Source of the DNA: [Phialemoniopsis] sp. UDSM-2020
Lineage: Eukaryota; Ascomycota; Sordariomycetes; Thyridiales; Thyridiaceae
Direction: 5' to 3'
Assembly (NCBI GenBank): GCA_018873225.1
Contig: JAEILZ010000002.1
Location: 620,001-684,000, forward strand
Length of the DNA stretch: 64,000 bases
Below are positions 36,514 to 48,023 of this stretch, in pieces. The notes beneath the pieces are model-generated. The model searched no databases. It was not told the origin of the DNA and worked only from the letters and a program-made list of their open reading frames with translations. The number at the start of each line of letters is the position of its first letter. The first letter of the stretch is position 1. The translations under genes and the position numbers were made by a program.

Positions 36514-37162
36514 GTCTATGTTCTCTTCCTGTAGTGCCAGGGCATAATAATAGCACACATATGTACAACCTTGCAGCACCTCGGGTTCTCATGCGGTATT
36601 GAAACTGAATGGCTATCGGGGTTCCCCTACAACAAAAATTGCAGCTCTTGTATCGACCACGAAACCCTTCCTACAAAACTCGTGGTCCCCAGTTAGACTG
36701 GACTAAGGATACCAACTAAGCAGCATGCTGAATACCCGGCGGGGGACGTAGCTTGAGGATCCACACGGAGATTCGGGTGGACACAATCAGCCGAGTGCCG
36801 AGTGCGTCATCAATTTCTCAATTTCTCAGCACGCCAGCACTAAGATCGGCGTGGGGCTCTGCACAAGCTTTATTGCCAAATCCGATGGATGCGATACGGT
36901 AAGCCGGTAAGCATCTAGTATTCATACCCAAGTGGAAGTTGTCGTATTTTCGTCCGCCACTGACATCTTCAGGAATGACATGGTGTAGGTATTGCTATGG
37001 TCCACTCCTCCACAGTGACGATCACTTCCGGGGGCTAAGGGCCTCTACCCGCGCTCTTTGGTGCCAGCCCTCACCTGTAGCTGAATGGAAACTTGTTTTT
37101 AAGTCATCGCCGGTCACTGAGGTAAAGGGTCGCGGCAGTTAAGGCTGTTTCTCCGTTGTTCT
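36514..37162. other. intergenic, about 650 bp
   Basis: Downstream of the MFS gene and upstream of the P450 gene. One short frame (36939-37142) has no recognisable features. Confidence 0.4.
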
Positions 37163-38999
37163 ATGCTTTGTAGTGCTCTGAATGAAGTCTTCACAATGGC
37201 AAGTCCATGGCAAGTACTGCTTGCTGTCAGTGCTTTTATCGGGTGTCTGCTGTCCTTTTTGGACACAGAACGACAACGGACCGCTTTTTTGAAATGGTTC
37301 CTGATCACACTTTGTATGCAAGTCATTTGTCGGTGTCTCTACACAATCACCTTTCGCCCTTGGTTCTTCTCGCCTCTCCGTCATGTACCCACGCCGAGAG
37401 GCGCTCACTGGCTTTGGGGACATGGAATGCGACTGTACAAAGAGCCATATTGCTCGCCAGTGAGGGAATGGTATGTTTGATTTGACCATGGACAGCCGCT
37501 CGGTTCAGTTACATCCATCTAACCACACCAACGTCCTGTTTTTAGGACCAAGACCATCCCCAATGATGGACTACTGCGATATTTGGGATTCTTCAACGCG
37601 GAACGCATGGTCCTCACATCGCCCGAGGCACTGCACGAAGTCCTCGTGACCAAGAATTACTCCTTTCCGAAGCCAGCCAGCCTTCGAGAGACAGCAGGCC
37701 GGTTTCTGGGACTAGGTCTCATCCTGTCCGAAGGCGACGCGCACAAGACTCAGAGACGAGGCATGAACCCCGCGTTCGCGCCCCGGCACATCAAGGCGCT
37801 CTATCCGCTCTTTTGGGAGAAGACACGAGAGATGATCGAGACGATTACGGTGGACGACATTGAAAGAGACGATCGAACAATAGAGGTAGAAGGATGGGCC
37901 TCGAGAATCACGCTGGACCTCATCGGGGTCGCAGGATTGGGTCGGGACTTCGGCGCGATAAAGGACAAGGGCAATGGCCTGGTGCGGACATACAATGTGA
38001 TCTTCCAGCCGTCACACCAAGCTCGCATGCTGCACCTCATCGAGAGTTTGGTGCCTGCGTGGCTACTGACGGCGCTTCCAATCAAGCTCAATTCGGACAT
38101 CGCTGGGGCGGCTGCATCGATACGCGAGGTGTGCAGGAAGACGATCGAGGACAAACAGAGAAAGCTTGCCGAAAAGAAATTGGAGGACGTGGACATATTG
38201 TCCTCGACTGTGCGAGAGGGTCTATTCACCGACGACGGTCTCATCGATCAGGCAATGACGTTGCTTGCGGCTGGTATGTTGTCCTGGCTTGTTCTGTATA
38301 AGCGAGCCGACGAGGAGCTAACGAATAATCATAGGCCATGACACGACAGGAGCAGCATTCACATGGGGCATTTATCTGCTTGCACGGAATAGCGACGTTC
38401 AGGACAGACTGAGGCAAGAGATCCGAGAACGACTACCGCCATTGAGCGCGGCAAAGGAACAACCAATCTCGAGCGTCGACATAGACTCGATGCCTTATCT
38501 CCAGGCAGTGTGCAGCGAGGTGCTCCGGTTCTACGCTCCGGTTCCGCAGACTCTCCGCGAGGCAGCCCACGACACTACCATAGTCGGGCAGTTCATTCCC
38601 CAAGGCACCCGCATCGTCATCACGCCGTGGGCTACGAACCGCGATCCTGCTCTATGGGGACCAAATGCCGACATTTTCAACCCTGATCGGTGGCTGGGCG
38701 GCCCTGCCCAGGAAGACGATGCAGTGGACCGGGCCAGTTCCGGTAACTTCAGTGGGCAAGACGGCGGCCCGAGTAAATACAGGCTCTTGTCGTTTCTCCA
38801 CGGGCCGCGGGCATGCATAGGCCAGAATTTTGCCAGAGCGGAGCTGGCATGTCTACTGGCTGGGTGGGTTGGGAGTTTCGAGTTCGAGCTACGTGACAAG
38901 GAACTACTGGACGAGAACAATCTGGACGTCAAAGGTGGGCTGACAGCTCGTCCGGCGGATGGACTGCATGTAAAGGTCACTAGAGTTCCGGGGTGGTGA
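37163..38999 (+). CDS. cytochrome P450 monooxygenase
   Basis: Three exons, 37163-37470, 37546-38273 and 38335-38999; 566 residues, or 555 if the in-frame ATG at 37196 is used. An N-terminal anchor (WQVLLAVSAFIGCLLSFL, then FLITLCMQVICRCL) holds it in the ER membrane. The I-helix motif AGHDTTGAA is split by the second intron. EVLRFYAP holds the ExxR pair, FNPDRW is the PERF-like region, and FLHGPRACIGQNFARAEL carries the haem-ligand cysteine. All elements of an active P450 are present. The SEGDAHKTQRRGMNPAF block resembles the CYP52/CYP4-like shape of fungal P450s. Substrate unknown; it may work with the neighbouring hydrolase and MFS carrier. Confidence 0.92.
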
Positions 39000-39104
39000 T
39001 TAGACAAGAAGTAGATATGATTAGACTTCGTAAAGATCAAGCTACACGCATTCTTCAGGTCAAACCAAGCGTTCCCTCCCAGACAGTCTATGACTGCCCA
39101 GCCT

Positions 39105-40537
39105 CTACAAGCGAGCCTTGCTCTCACCCGCCATCTCAGTCAACCAATGTGCCACCAACTCCGTACACTCGTCCATATTCTCATATACGAGTTGGTGCGT
39201 CGTCTTCGACAGCCACCGTACCTTCGTACGTTGCTTCATCTTGCGCACGTCGGCTTCAAACATCTTGGGCGGCACCGCAAACGGCCTCGCCGGCATGATC
39301 GCGTGAAACGGGACACTGACGTCCGTCAGCCGATCGTAACACTCGGCTGGCGTCTGCTTGTCGTAATACAGAGCCCACTCGAGGCGCGGGTGGCCAGCCA
39401 GCCTGACCCCCTTGCCGTTCTCGTCCGGCACCACGCCGTGCTGAACAAACATCCGCACAGCCCGCTCGTGCCACCCGCGTGTGCGCTTATTCTTTCGGAG
39501 TTCTCTTTCGACAGCCGCGCGGTCGGGGTAGCGCTCTGGGAGGCCCAGCCCGAGGACCTCCTTGGGAAGCTTGGCCATGGCGTCTCTGATCTTGCCGGCG
39601 GGGATCATGGCTGGGTCCATGACTGTCAGACTCTCAAATATGTTTGGTGCATGGACGGATGCAAGGATGGCAGCTTGGGCTCCAAGGCTGTGCGCTACGA
39701 CGTGGAGTTTTTGTCGCGTGGGCTGCCGGGCTTGTGACGTCGGTTTGCGAAGCTGGAGATGCTGCGGTAATTCTTGGCCGGGGGCTAATGGCATATATGA
39801 TGTGATAAAGAGGAGCAGGTCGCGAGTGATGTCCTTCTCGTTAGCTGGTAAGGGTTAGCTGATATCCTTTGCGACAGTGAGGCATCGGGCCGAGGTGTAC
39901 CGACCGTATAAGTAGCTGATTGGATTGACTTTCGCTGTCTCGCCACTGAGTGGCATATCTACAGCCCAGACCTCTTCGACCTTGACACCGGACTTTCGTA
40001 GTCGAGAAAGCAAGTCCTCAAGCATGGGCTCAAACATCTGGTTGTCTATTAGCTATCTGGCACCTGACTGGCAGTGTGGAAGGTGCATCTTGCCTCCTTG
40101 GGCACTCCCATGCCGGTCAATGTGAGCAGTGTGATGCCCTGTCCCGCGCTCTCTGCTCCGCTTGTCGGAATGTAGCGCTTCGCAACCAGCTTTGGCGGCG
40201 GCACCTTTGAGGCTGCTGGGCTCTTCGTCTGGTCTGCATACAGCTTAAACTCTTTTGCAGTCCTAGCTTTAGCTTTGGCCGGATCATATGGGATATCGTA
40301 TGTTTCATCGCTGGGGATATCTGCAGGGTCGTCTCCGAATCTACTCGGAGGCCACGCGGCAGACTCGTCGCGGTCGTCGGTTCCCGTGAAGATGTGTGTC
40401 GAGGCGCGCCATGCCTGCGACTGTGAACACTTTGTGTCCCCAATAAGAGGTACCGGCCCTTGGCAATGGGAGCTGGCAGGTAGCACCAGTGGGCGCAGTA
40501 GTGGCTTTTCGTACGATGGTACAAGATCGAAACTCAT
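39105..40537 (-). CDS. alpha/beta hydrolase, possibly peroxisomal (toxin-biosynthesis-like family)
   Basis: Three exons, 40537-40094, 40037-39905 and 39844-39105; 438 residues. The first intron uses a GC donor (GCAAGA) instead of GT; no GT donor gives the join GVPKE to MFEPMLEDLL. The core has LTLTGMGVPKE, VEEVWAVDMPLSG and the nucleophile elbow VAHSLGAQ (Ser245), a VMDPAM acid strand and KTTHQLVYEN with the probable catalytic His. The last three residues, ARL, fit a type 1 peroxisomal signal. Related hydrolases are found in fungal specialised-metabolite pathways, some in peroxisomes. It is convergent with the P450 (stops 105 bp apart). Function is inferred from family only. Confidence 0.8.
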
Positions 40538-40967
40538 ATTGACTTCATGTAGTAGAGAGGTGTGAGATCATTGTCCTTCGAAAAGCGAGACTGTTGGATA
40601 TTGTCAAGAAAGTGTACTGGAACTACTACTGCCAGCACGGGGTAGGCATGCCCCGGAAGCGCGTGCTTGATCAAGTGGGTACTAATCGGTGTTACTGTCT
40701 CACTAGCTCCAGCATCAAAAGTACCCGCTCGAGAATCTAAATAAGCTATCTAGTGAACAAATCTGACTTCTGACATCATGAGCTTGCTCCCTTTGAAAGG
40801 GGGTCATTGTATGGAGAACCCCACAGCTGTGAATTGCGGGCCCTCCGACGACACGGTTGAAGTAGAAGCACCTCGGTATCGTTCCTCCACCCGGCCAGTG
40901 TCTTACTCCTCACACCAACTGGGCAGGGTGACGGACAATGCGGGCAACGATGGATGATCTCCTCTTT
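40538..40967. other. intergenic upstream of the hydrolase gene
   Basis: Promoter side of the alpha/beta hydrolase gene. No frame of interest. Confidence 0.4.
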
Positions 40968-41761
40968 TCAACCACTTTCAAACGCAAGATTCGATGCTCT
41001 ACCAGTACTAATGCCAAGATTCTCGTGAGAACTCGCATCCGGTCCTTCGAGGGGATGACTTTTATGAGGTTCGGCCCATTGCTCAGGGCTTTTCTCTAGT
41101 CGAATTATTGCCCATTGTCCTCGCGCCTTGAAGTATTCCCTGCCTTTTCCGTCTTCGATCACCCCATGAGTCATAAGAGAGTTCCCGTCATTCCCGATTT
41201 CTTCCAGTTGCACTGTAACCTGTATCACCGTTGGAGCATGCAAAAGTCATAGGGATTTCAACTTGGATCCCGCGCGTTGCTATTGAGTTCTTGGCGAGGT
41301 TGATCATCATTGGATTCTTCTCCGGTGACACTTGGTCGGGTAACTTTGACGGGAGCATGCTAGCTTGCAGTCGAGCGTTGATGATGCCTAGAAAACCCAT
41401 AACATCGTCTTGAAGAGTAGTCTGAATTTCGCCATGACATATATCGCCGAAACCGCAGAGTCCCTGACCTAGTGTATAGAATACGGAACAAGTAGTAACG
41501 GACAGCCAGTAACGCTTCAAGCAGACGTTTGCCATGGGTGGGAACGCGGAATAGGACGATGCGATGTGAGATGGTCGATGGGGTGTTGAGAGTCTGGCTG
41601 AAGAGCTTTACTGTACTGCCACCACCATCCTTTTCTTGATCCAAGCGTGGAAAGGCGACTGCTCCTTGCACTTGAAACTGGTCTCGACACCGCGGTAGAC
41701 GCATGTAATGCTCGGGTTCGCGCTCAGCGCCCGGCAGGACTATTGGGCTGGCCATATTCAT
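40968..41761 (-). pseudogene. run of overlapping open frames, possibly a decayed gene
   Basis: Three minus-strand frames overlap head to tail: 41761-41360, 41535-41188 and 41243-40968. Each looks protein-like (LFSQTLNTPSTISHRIVLFRV; GQGLCGFGDICHGEIQTTLQ; VTVQLEEIGNDGNSLMTHG), but the switches between them have no usable introns (one gap would need an intron of about 16 nt). Frameshift decay would explain this. I recognise no family. A further 73-codon frame starting with ATG lies just upstream (42068-41847, MSALELKKGSETGLRY). Confidence 0.3.
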
Positions 41762-42068
41762 GCAGCAATTTCAGCATTTTTCGCTATAGTTTTACTGAGA
41801 TAGCGAGCAGAGGATGACGATTTCTTTCCTTAAAGTCTGTTGTGTATCAATGCCAAAGACCGGCAACGAGGGGACAAAGCACGTGTGGAGTATCGGTCGA
41901 ATGGCAGTCCGAGGCCAGGGTGACTCTGACAGTATGTACCATGTGCTGACTATCGTCAAATAGGTACAACCACTCGGACCATCGCACGTCATCATTAACA
42001 GGAGTCGCTACAGTTCTTCTGTATCTCAGCCCCGTCTCAGACCCCTTCTTTAGCTCCAGGGCTGACAT

Positions 42069-43301
42069 GGTTGCGGGTTTGAACTGCCGAAAGGGGAAAC
42101 GGCCAGAGCCCACATCTCGCGCCAAAGGGCTAGCGCGATCACCGACCCGACGGCTCGAACAAGACCGATCATAATGATCGACAAAGGGTCAGCATCGTCA
42201 CAGAGCCAGACATGTGCAAGGAGCATCTGCAGTTTATATGTGGCCACGGCTTAAAACTATCGTTATGTATTTCCGTGTGAACACTTCTTGGGTTCATGTC
42301 GGATGACAGGATGAAGCACAGATGTCGCCCAGTTCGACACCAGTCCAGGGCTGCACGAACAGGTCCTTCCGGCTCAACATCACCTTCTTATGACATCTCC
42401 AGAAGACAAGGGACTCTACTTCATCTCTGGAAAGCCTTTCAACAATGTCCTATTTGGAAGGTCTTGACCGGGACTTACCCGCGTCTACAGGGAGCCGTAC
42501 CCGTCTTCTCCCACAAGGACAAAGTATCATGCGTCAGCCACTTTCCGCAACACCGCAAAATTCTCTTCTCCGCGTTGCTGCCCATTCTCGTGCATTAAGC
42601 GATGTTAAGCATAACCAGGTTGGAAAAGATGCCTACTGTGCTCGCATTACTTCTTTACCTTGATGCATATCGAGTCTCTGCACTCCATACAGGTTACGGC
42701 TTTCGGAAGCTGGCTCTCCAGGTCGGGTACTTTGATAGTGACGAGCACGGGACAGACAACTTCAGCACCAAAAACAATTCAAAGATCATCTGGTCTCTGG
42801 CCAAGACAGCTGCTGTCCGCACTGCCATGCCGATTCTGAAAGCCTTCAGCCCAGCAGACAGGCCAATCACAATGCCTGGGATCAGACTTGGGCTGACAAC
42901 TCGCAGTGGCTAGAGATGTTTAGGCGGGTTGATTAGCCGCCCACTTGGCGCAGGCAAGAATGCGTTGGTCGGACTCGATACTTCGTGAAGGATAACGGGA
43001 CACCTGATCAGAATTTGTAGTATATCACCTGCCTTGATTTGGCCTAGCGAGCTGCCACATCACTGCCGTCAAGGCTTGGTCATGTTGAGATGTTGAGCAA
43101 ATCGAAAAGTGAGTGGTAATCTTACTACCAAACTTTGGTCATGAGCTACGTTGAAGTTGTGGTCCCCGTACACAATGAACTACAGAAATCTCTCGCTTGC
43201 CGCTATAACAATCAAGAAACCTAAACACCCTCCGCTATCACAATAACGAAACACCCCTCCTCCACTCAGGTTCTACCCGCTATTCCTCATAATGTTTCTT
43301 T
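42069..43301. other. stretch without a supported gene
   Basis: Plus-strand frames at 42296-42598 and 42602-42913 are about 100 codons each. The second starts with a hydrophobic run (MPTVLALLLYLDAY) but has no family. No splice-supported gene was found. Confidence 0.35.
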
Positions 43302-45815
43302 TTAGGGTGCGTAGTGCAGCGACAGGTCATCAATCCTCAGACGCTGCATGTTGTTGTAGTCTTCACAACGCTCCCTTCCGTCCCAACAAAACGTGAGGCA
43401 ACTCCAGGAGATGCTGACCGGGATCTCGAGGAAGTAGTCGTCACCCTCGCGCGCACCGGGCCATGTGGTGTCGAATGGTCCGATGAGGAATGGCCCGGCT
43501 GCCTGCCAGGGCGAACTCTCAGTGCCGCCCGAGCCAATCGACATCAGGGACCAGGGCGGGAAGTAGATCTCGCCCTCATGTCCCGGCGGCATGATACCCA
43601 CGCTCAGGAAGCACCCGTTGGCGCCACTGCCGCCGACGGGGCGGTACTTGAAGTCGAGCTCGTAGGTCGTGTTAGGGCAGACGCGGAGGGTGGAGCTGAC
43701 GCCTGCTGACGCCTGGGTGTCATACGGTGCCTGCAGGAGCAGCGTCTTGCCGCCGTAGGCCGGGTCCGGAGAGCCGACGACCTGCAGGTGCTTGATCGCC
43801 GAATCGGTGACCGTCCACTCCGAGCTGTCGTCGAAGCCGCCGTTGCGGAAGGCGTCGACGGGGTAGCACTTATCAGGCTTGGCGGGCGGCGTGAAGCACG
43901 CGCCCTCCCAGCAGAAGCCCGAGGGGCAGGTGATGCCGCAGCCGCCGCAGTTCCTCGGGTGCGACTTGAAGTCGACGCAGAGGTTGCCGCAGCGGTTGTC
44001 GTTGCACTCGCACTTGGAGCCCTGGCAGTGCGTCTTGTACGGGCACGTGGCCCCGCAGGCGCCGCAGTTGTTGGGGTCGTTGTTGTTGGGCCCGTGGACA
44101 TCCTGGCAAGTCCTGCTGCCGTTACACATGTCAAAGTCTGGGTCGGCGCAGTGGCAGCCGCAGCGGTCCGAGGTGGCCGAGTTGATGGCCTTGACGCCCT
44201 CCTCGGTGCTGACAACCCAGGCGTAAAAGTCAGCCGCGGCATGGCACGCGGGGTATAGCTGTTGGGCTCGATGTTAATAACTATTTGTTGCCTTTGGTAC
44301 TATGAGGTCTTAGATAAGGAGGTGATGGACTGCTTACCCAGGACGAATACCAGTGAGATCTCAGATCATAGCACTTGCCCACCATGCACGAATGAAAGAC
44401 GTTGTTGCACCCTTCGAAGTACCCATTCTCGCAGTCGTCGAAGCACAGGTCGTGAGCGTTGCAGCACGAGCCAAAGTTGAGATTGGGGATCAACTTGGCC
44501 GCGACGCCGTTTGCGGGGCCGCACCCGTTGACCTCGGGACGCCTGGCGCCCGGTCTTTCGTTCCCAGCAACGTAGTTGGGCGGGTAGTTGGGGCACCGCG
44601 GGGCCTGGCCAAACTGGGCAAAGTTGGGCTGGGCGGCCCGGCGACGGCTGGTCGTGCCCGGCTCGGGATTGGGCGAGACGTTAAGGGGGGTGCGGAGGCT
44701 GTTTGGCAAGAGGTACATGCCATCATTGTCGGGCGTCCCCACGGTCGCAATGGTGCCGTCGTCGGTGGCCGTCCAGATATACGACGTGCCATCTAGCACG
44801 ACAGTGAGGTAGCCCTTGCAGGACACACCAAAGACGGTGGTGGCAAAGCCATCAACGGTGGCGGCCCCCGTCGAGGACGTCAAGAAGGTGAGATTGCCGC
44901 TAGCGGGCTGCAGAGCAATGTAGAATTCACCTGAGCTGTTGGTATGTACCAGATCGAAGACGCCCGCGGGCGCACCGGGGGCCTCTTTGAACTCGAAAGC
45001 CGGGGGATCAAAGGCAGCAAGCCAAGCCTCATACGCCTCAGCAGACTCCGGCTGGGAGCCAGGTCCAGGCTGGCCCGCATGATCAAAGATATAGCCACGT
45101 TCCTGGTCAATCAGGGAGAACGGAATCCCGGTGGGTGCGGCATCCATCATGCACACTGTTGTGGGCTCGGCAAATGTTGGGATCTGCGTGGCTTGGGTGT
45201 AGTCGAAGACGGGGATCGTTGCTTCGTAGTAGGTATATGTCTTTGTCCAGTCGTTGTTCTTGGGGAACTCCACCGGCCCGGGAGTGAGGTCGGGGCTGCG
45301 CCAGAGTGTCGTTGTCGAAGTCGAGGTGGTGGTGACGGTCGAGGTGACTGACGGAGTGGGCGCCGTCACGGTGGTCGTCTGAACGCCCCAGCACGCACAA
45401 GCACTGCTGTACCTCACCGACCCAGAACAGGCGCTTGCATAAGTAGGCACAGTCTTGGGCTTGTCTGCCGGGACGGTTGGGTCACGCTTGGCGAGCGGAT
45501 TCGTGGTCGCGATTGCTCCTTCGGTCTCTGTGACTAGGATGGTCCTGAGGGTCTTTGAGTCAGTCGATTTCGCACAGCGGCACAGGCACGATAAGACGGC
45601 ATTTCATACTTGGTCTCCGGAGTAAATGTCGCTTCAAAGAATGAAGAGCAGTCCTGCATACGGGCTGAATAGGTAGCCATCCCGAACCGAGTGGCGCTTA
45701 CGGCACGAGCGCAGTTGTCCGCATTGCATCCACGCTTCTCGCGTTGCAACCCAGCCTGGGCAACGCACGCAAAGCTGGCGGCCACGAGAGCGGCAGAGTG
45801 AAAAGGGATATGCAT
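43302..45815 (-). CDS. secreted mosaic protein: phospholipase A2-like domain, Cys-Gly repeats and a C-terminal beta-sandwich
   Basis: Three exons, 45815-45584, 45533-44338 and 44258-43302; 794 residues. The signal peptide is about residues 1-21 (AALVAASFACVAQA). A threonine-rich stretch (SVTSTVTTTSTSTTT) is likely O-glycosylated. The middle has NGCGPANG, then CCNAHDLCFDDC (434-445), the secretory phospholipase A2 pattern with His438 and Asp439, and further paired cysteines after the second join (YPACHAAADFYAWV). Next come two copies of an N-C-G-x-C-G-x-x-C-P module resembling Stig1-like cysteine repeats. The last 150 residues (FRNGGFDDSSEWTV, then CPNTTYELDFKYRP) resemble a carbohydrate-binding-type jelly roll. 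Activity of the PLA2-like part is unproven. Confidence 0.78.
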
Positions 45816-46386
45816 TTTCGAAGTGTCACAGTGGTCGAGCAACACACCATGGCTTCGCGGGTTGGGGGATTGACTGGCTTCATTGCCGACTTTATATGGT
45901 CTTTCGGCAGAGTCTACGCGGAGGACGCAGGAGGCCAACCGCCTGTCATTGTCCTAGTTGCCGAAACTACCATAGTCATTTGTGCCATGGCATGGAATTT
46001 CACGATGCTCTTTTGGGATGGGAATCTCTGGCGTCGCGAGTCTAGGCCCGGTAAGGACCGCAGTCTAGCGTGGCCCTTGGGCTCTAAGCGTCAATCCACA
46101 CCCTAGAAACAAGCTTATTTGAGCTTAGGTTGCGGCTGGCGGGCATTGACAGTGACAGCTGAACAGGCTATTGCTATGCGCTATTGATATCCCTGGCTTG
46201 GCACTGGCAGGAAAAGACCTTCTAGATTCCTGTGCCCGGCATTAAACCTAATAGTGGTTTTGTTGGCAGCCGCAGAAAGCATAGGGACGAAGCTAACCCT
46301 ACATGCAATTTTCCAGCTTTTCCTCCGGGTCTGATCCGTCCGGTCAGGCCACCGAGACGGAAGCCAGCATCCACTCGGCCGAGAGT
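45816..46386. other. intergenic, about 570 bp
   Basis: Upstream of the mosaic secreted protein gene. A plus-strand frame (45744-46106) overlaps that gene's first exon antisense and has one hydrophobic run; I do not accept it as a gene. Confidence 0.4.
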
Positions 46387-46908
46387 TCATCGCGAAGGCG
46401 GCAAATGTAACATTATCTTGTCACCCCAGGACGGTCCGCCTTGTGCTTCAGGCTTTGTGGTCTTGCGCGTCCTAACGATTCTGCCCATATCCGCATCGAT
46501 CACGGCGACTTTCTGGCCATCCACAACGGTCTCTCCCTCCGCGACGTTGACCTCTATCAGCGTGCCCGCCTCTGGCGCATGGATCGAAACATCAATCTTG
46601 TCGATTTCAACTGTGATAAGTTTTTCATCCATATCTACCCGGTCGCCAACTTTCTTGTGTAGCGACACTACCGTTCCGTTGAAAATTGCGTCGGCCATCT
46701 GCGGGACTCTGACTTCGATACGGGACTTGTTGGCAAAGCAAGTAGAGGACAGTTTTGACTGCCGGAGTCTCGCTGCCTTATAGTAAACTGTCGGCTTGTC
46801 CATGATCGAGTGATGAATCGTGCCGAAAGTATCGGACCCAGCTCGAGCTGAAGGGAGGGCTTTGGCGGCGGAGAGGCACGACTGCCGCCTTCGGAATACC
46901 GCGATCAT
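46387..46908 (-). CDS. solo lipoyl-domain protein related to 2-oxoglutarate dehydrogenase E2, probably mitochondrial
   Basis: Single exon, 173 residues. The N-terminus (MIAVFRRRQSCLSAAKALPSARAG) is rich in R/A/S without acids, like a mitochondrial targeting sequence. Residues about 64-140 form one complete lipoyl domain: RVPQMADAIFNGTV, VGDRVDMDEKLITVEIDKIDVSIHAPEAGT. Lys104 in the EIDKIDV turn is the lipoylation site. The order and wording match E2 of the 2-oxoglutarate dehydrogenase complex. The E1/E3-binding and acyltransferase domains are entirely absent; the frame ends about 30 residues after the domain, so this is not a full E2. It could be a functional carrier, a decoy or a truncated duplicate. 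Confidence 0.85.
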   Translation of the reverse strand: MIAVFRRRQSCLSAAKALPSARAGSDTFGTIHHSIMDKPTVYYKAARLRQSKLSSTCFANKSRIEVRVPQMADAIFNGTVVSLHKKVGDRVDMDEKLITVEIDKIDVSIHAPEAGTLIEVNVAEGETVVDGQKVAVIDADMGRIVRTRKTTKPEAQGGPSWGDKIMLHLPPSR

Positions 46909-48023
46909 TATGAAGACTGGAGGATAAAGTCACACTGAAGGGAGCGTTATATTCCGTTGTGGGTAAAGACAGGACAGGACTTTTGTAAGGTGGCGATCAA
47001 AGTGTAGAAGAATCATAGGTGTTTTCAAATAAAGCTTTTAGACAAAGCTCCTATTAGTCATCTGGGAACTAAAGATTTGAATCCCATGATTCGCAGTAAC
47101 AAAGGTTCGAAGTAAACCTGGTTGATGCTTTGACCAACAACCCTTGTGGGACCAACAACGAATGACATGGCTCGGTCGTCCGAAGACGCAGAGCCGAATA
47201 TCTCACAGTACGGGTCATGGAAAACTCCGCTGATTCAGCAGGAACCAACTTACCCGCACGGAAGGTTGTAGGTATGTATATCTAAGACCCAGAAGGTTTG
47301 CTTGACCATGATTCGCGGGCTGTGATTCGATTTGAGTACACACGAGGCCGGCCGGCGCGACGTTCTTCTCAGGTACATGAGTGCTAACACGTAGCTTCCG
47401 TGGGCTAACTGCTTCTCCAATCTTTTTTTCCCTTTCCAAATCCGAACAAGCAGTGCAGTGGAACTCTACGGCTATTTGGGCCTAACGCAGATTGTTTACT
47501 CTCGCCGCAGCAAAGACCACTGTTACTGATTCACGTCCCAAAAATAGACCCTTCGGCGTAAGAGTGCCAATGCTGCAGCTCCCCTCCGGGAGTACCCGTC
47601 CCCGCCAATACAGAGACCAGGATGTTCAGCATGGTAAACAGTTGCGTGTGGGGCCATTCGGACCCGAGCTCTTGTTGATATGTCATGTCCTCATGTAGAT
47701 ATGTTTCGCCTAGAGCAACAGTATCGACACTTGCACGAAGTCTTCTTTGCCTCATCATTCCCTCCTCGCCGTGCTGCATCGTAATACCTCAGCTCACCAA
47801 CCCTCCAACCGGAAGAGCCACCGACTTGTTTCCTGCCGTTGCTGACCGCCCTCGCCCGCGTTACGAGCAGCTGCAGCGAGCCTGAGAGATCCATCCCCCA
47901 ACACTTCTGATCCAACCTCCCTCACCAGCCTGCCATGCTGAAGTACTCGCAAGATTACCAGTGGTTATCTTGTGAAGGACCTTTAAGCATCCTCTGGAGC
48001 GTGAGCTACTGCCTCTGCTCAGA
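46909..48023. other. intergenic, about 1.1 kb
   Basis: Divergent region between the lipoyl-domain gene and the second HET gene. Frames of 60-80 codons (47215-47439, 47531-47779, 47691-47915) have no recognisable features. Confidence 0.4.

Noticed and set aside
43604..44258. Long frames on both strands over the PLA2-like protein gene
   Set aside because: T/A/R-rich or V/A-rich shadows; the accepted frame has ordered cysteines and splice support.
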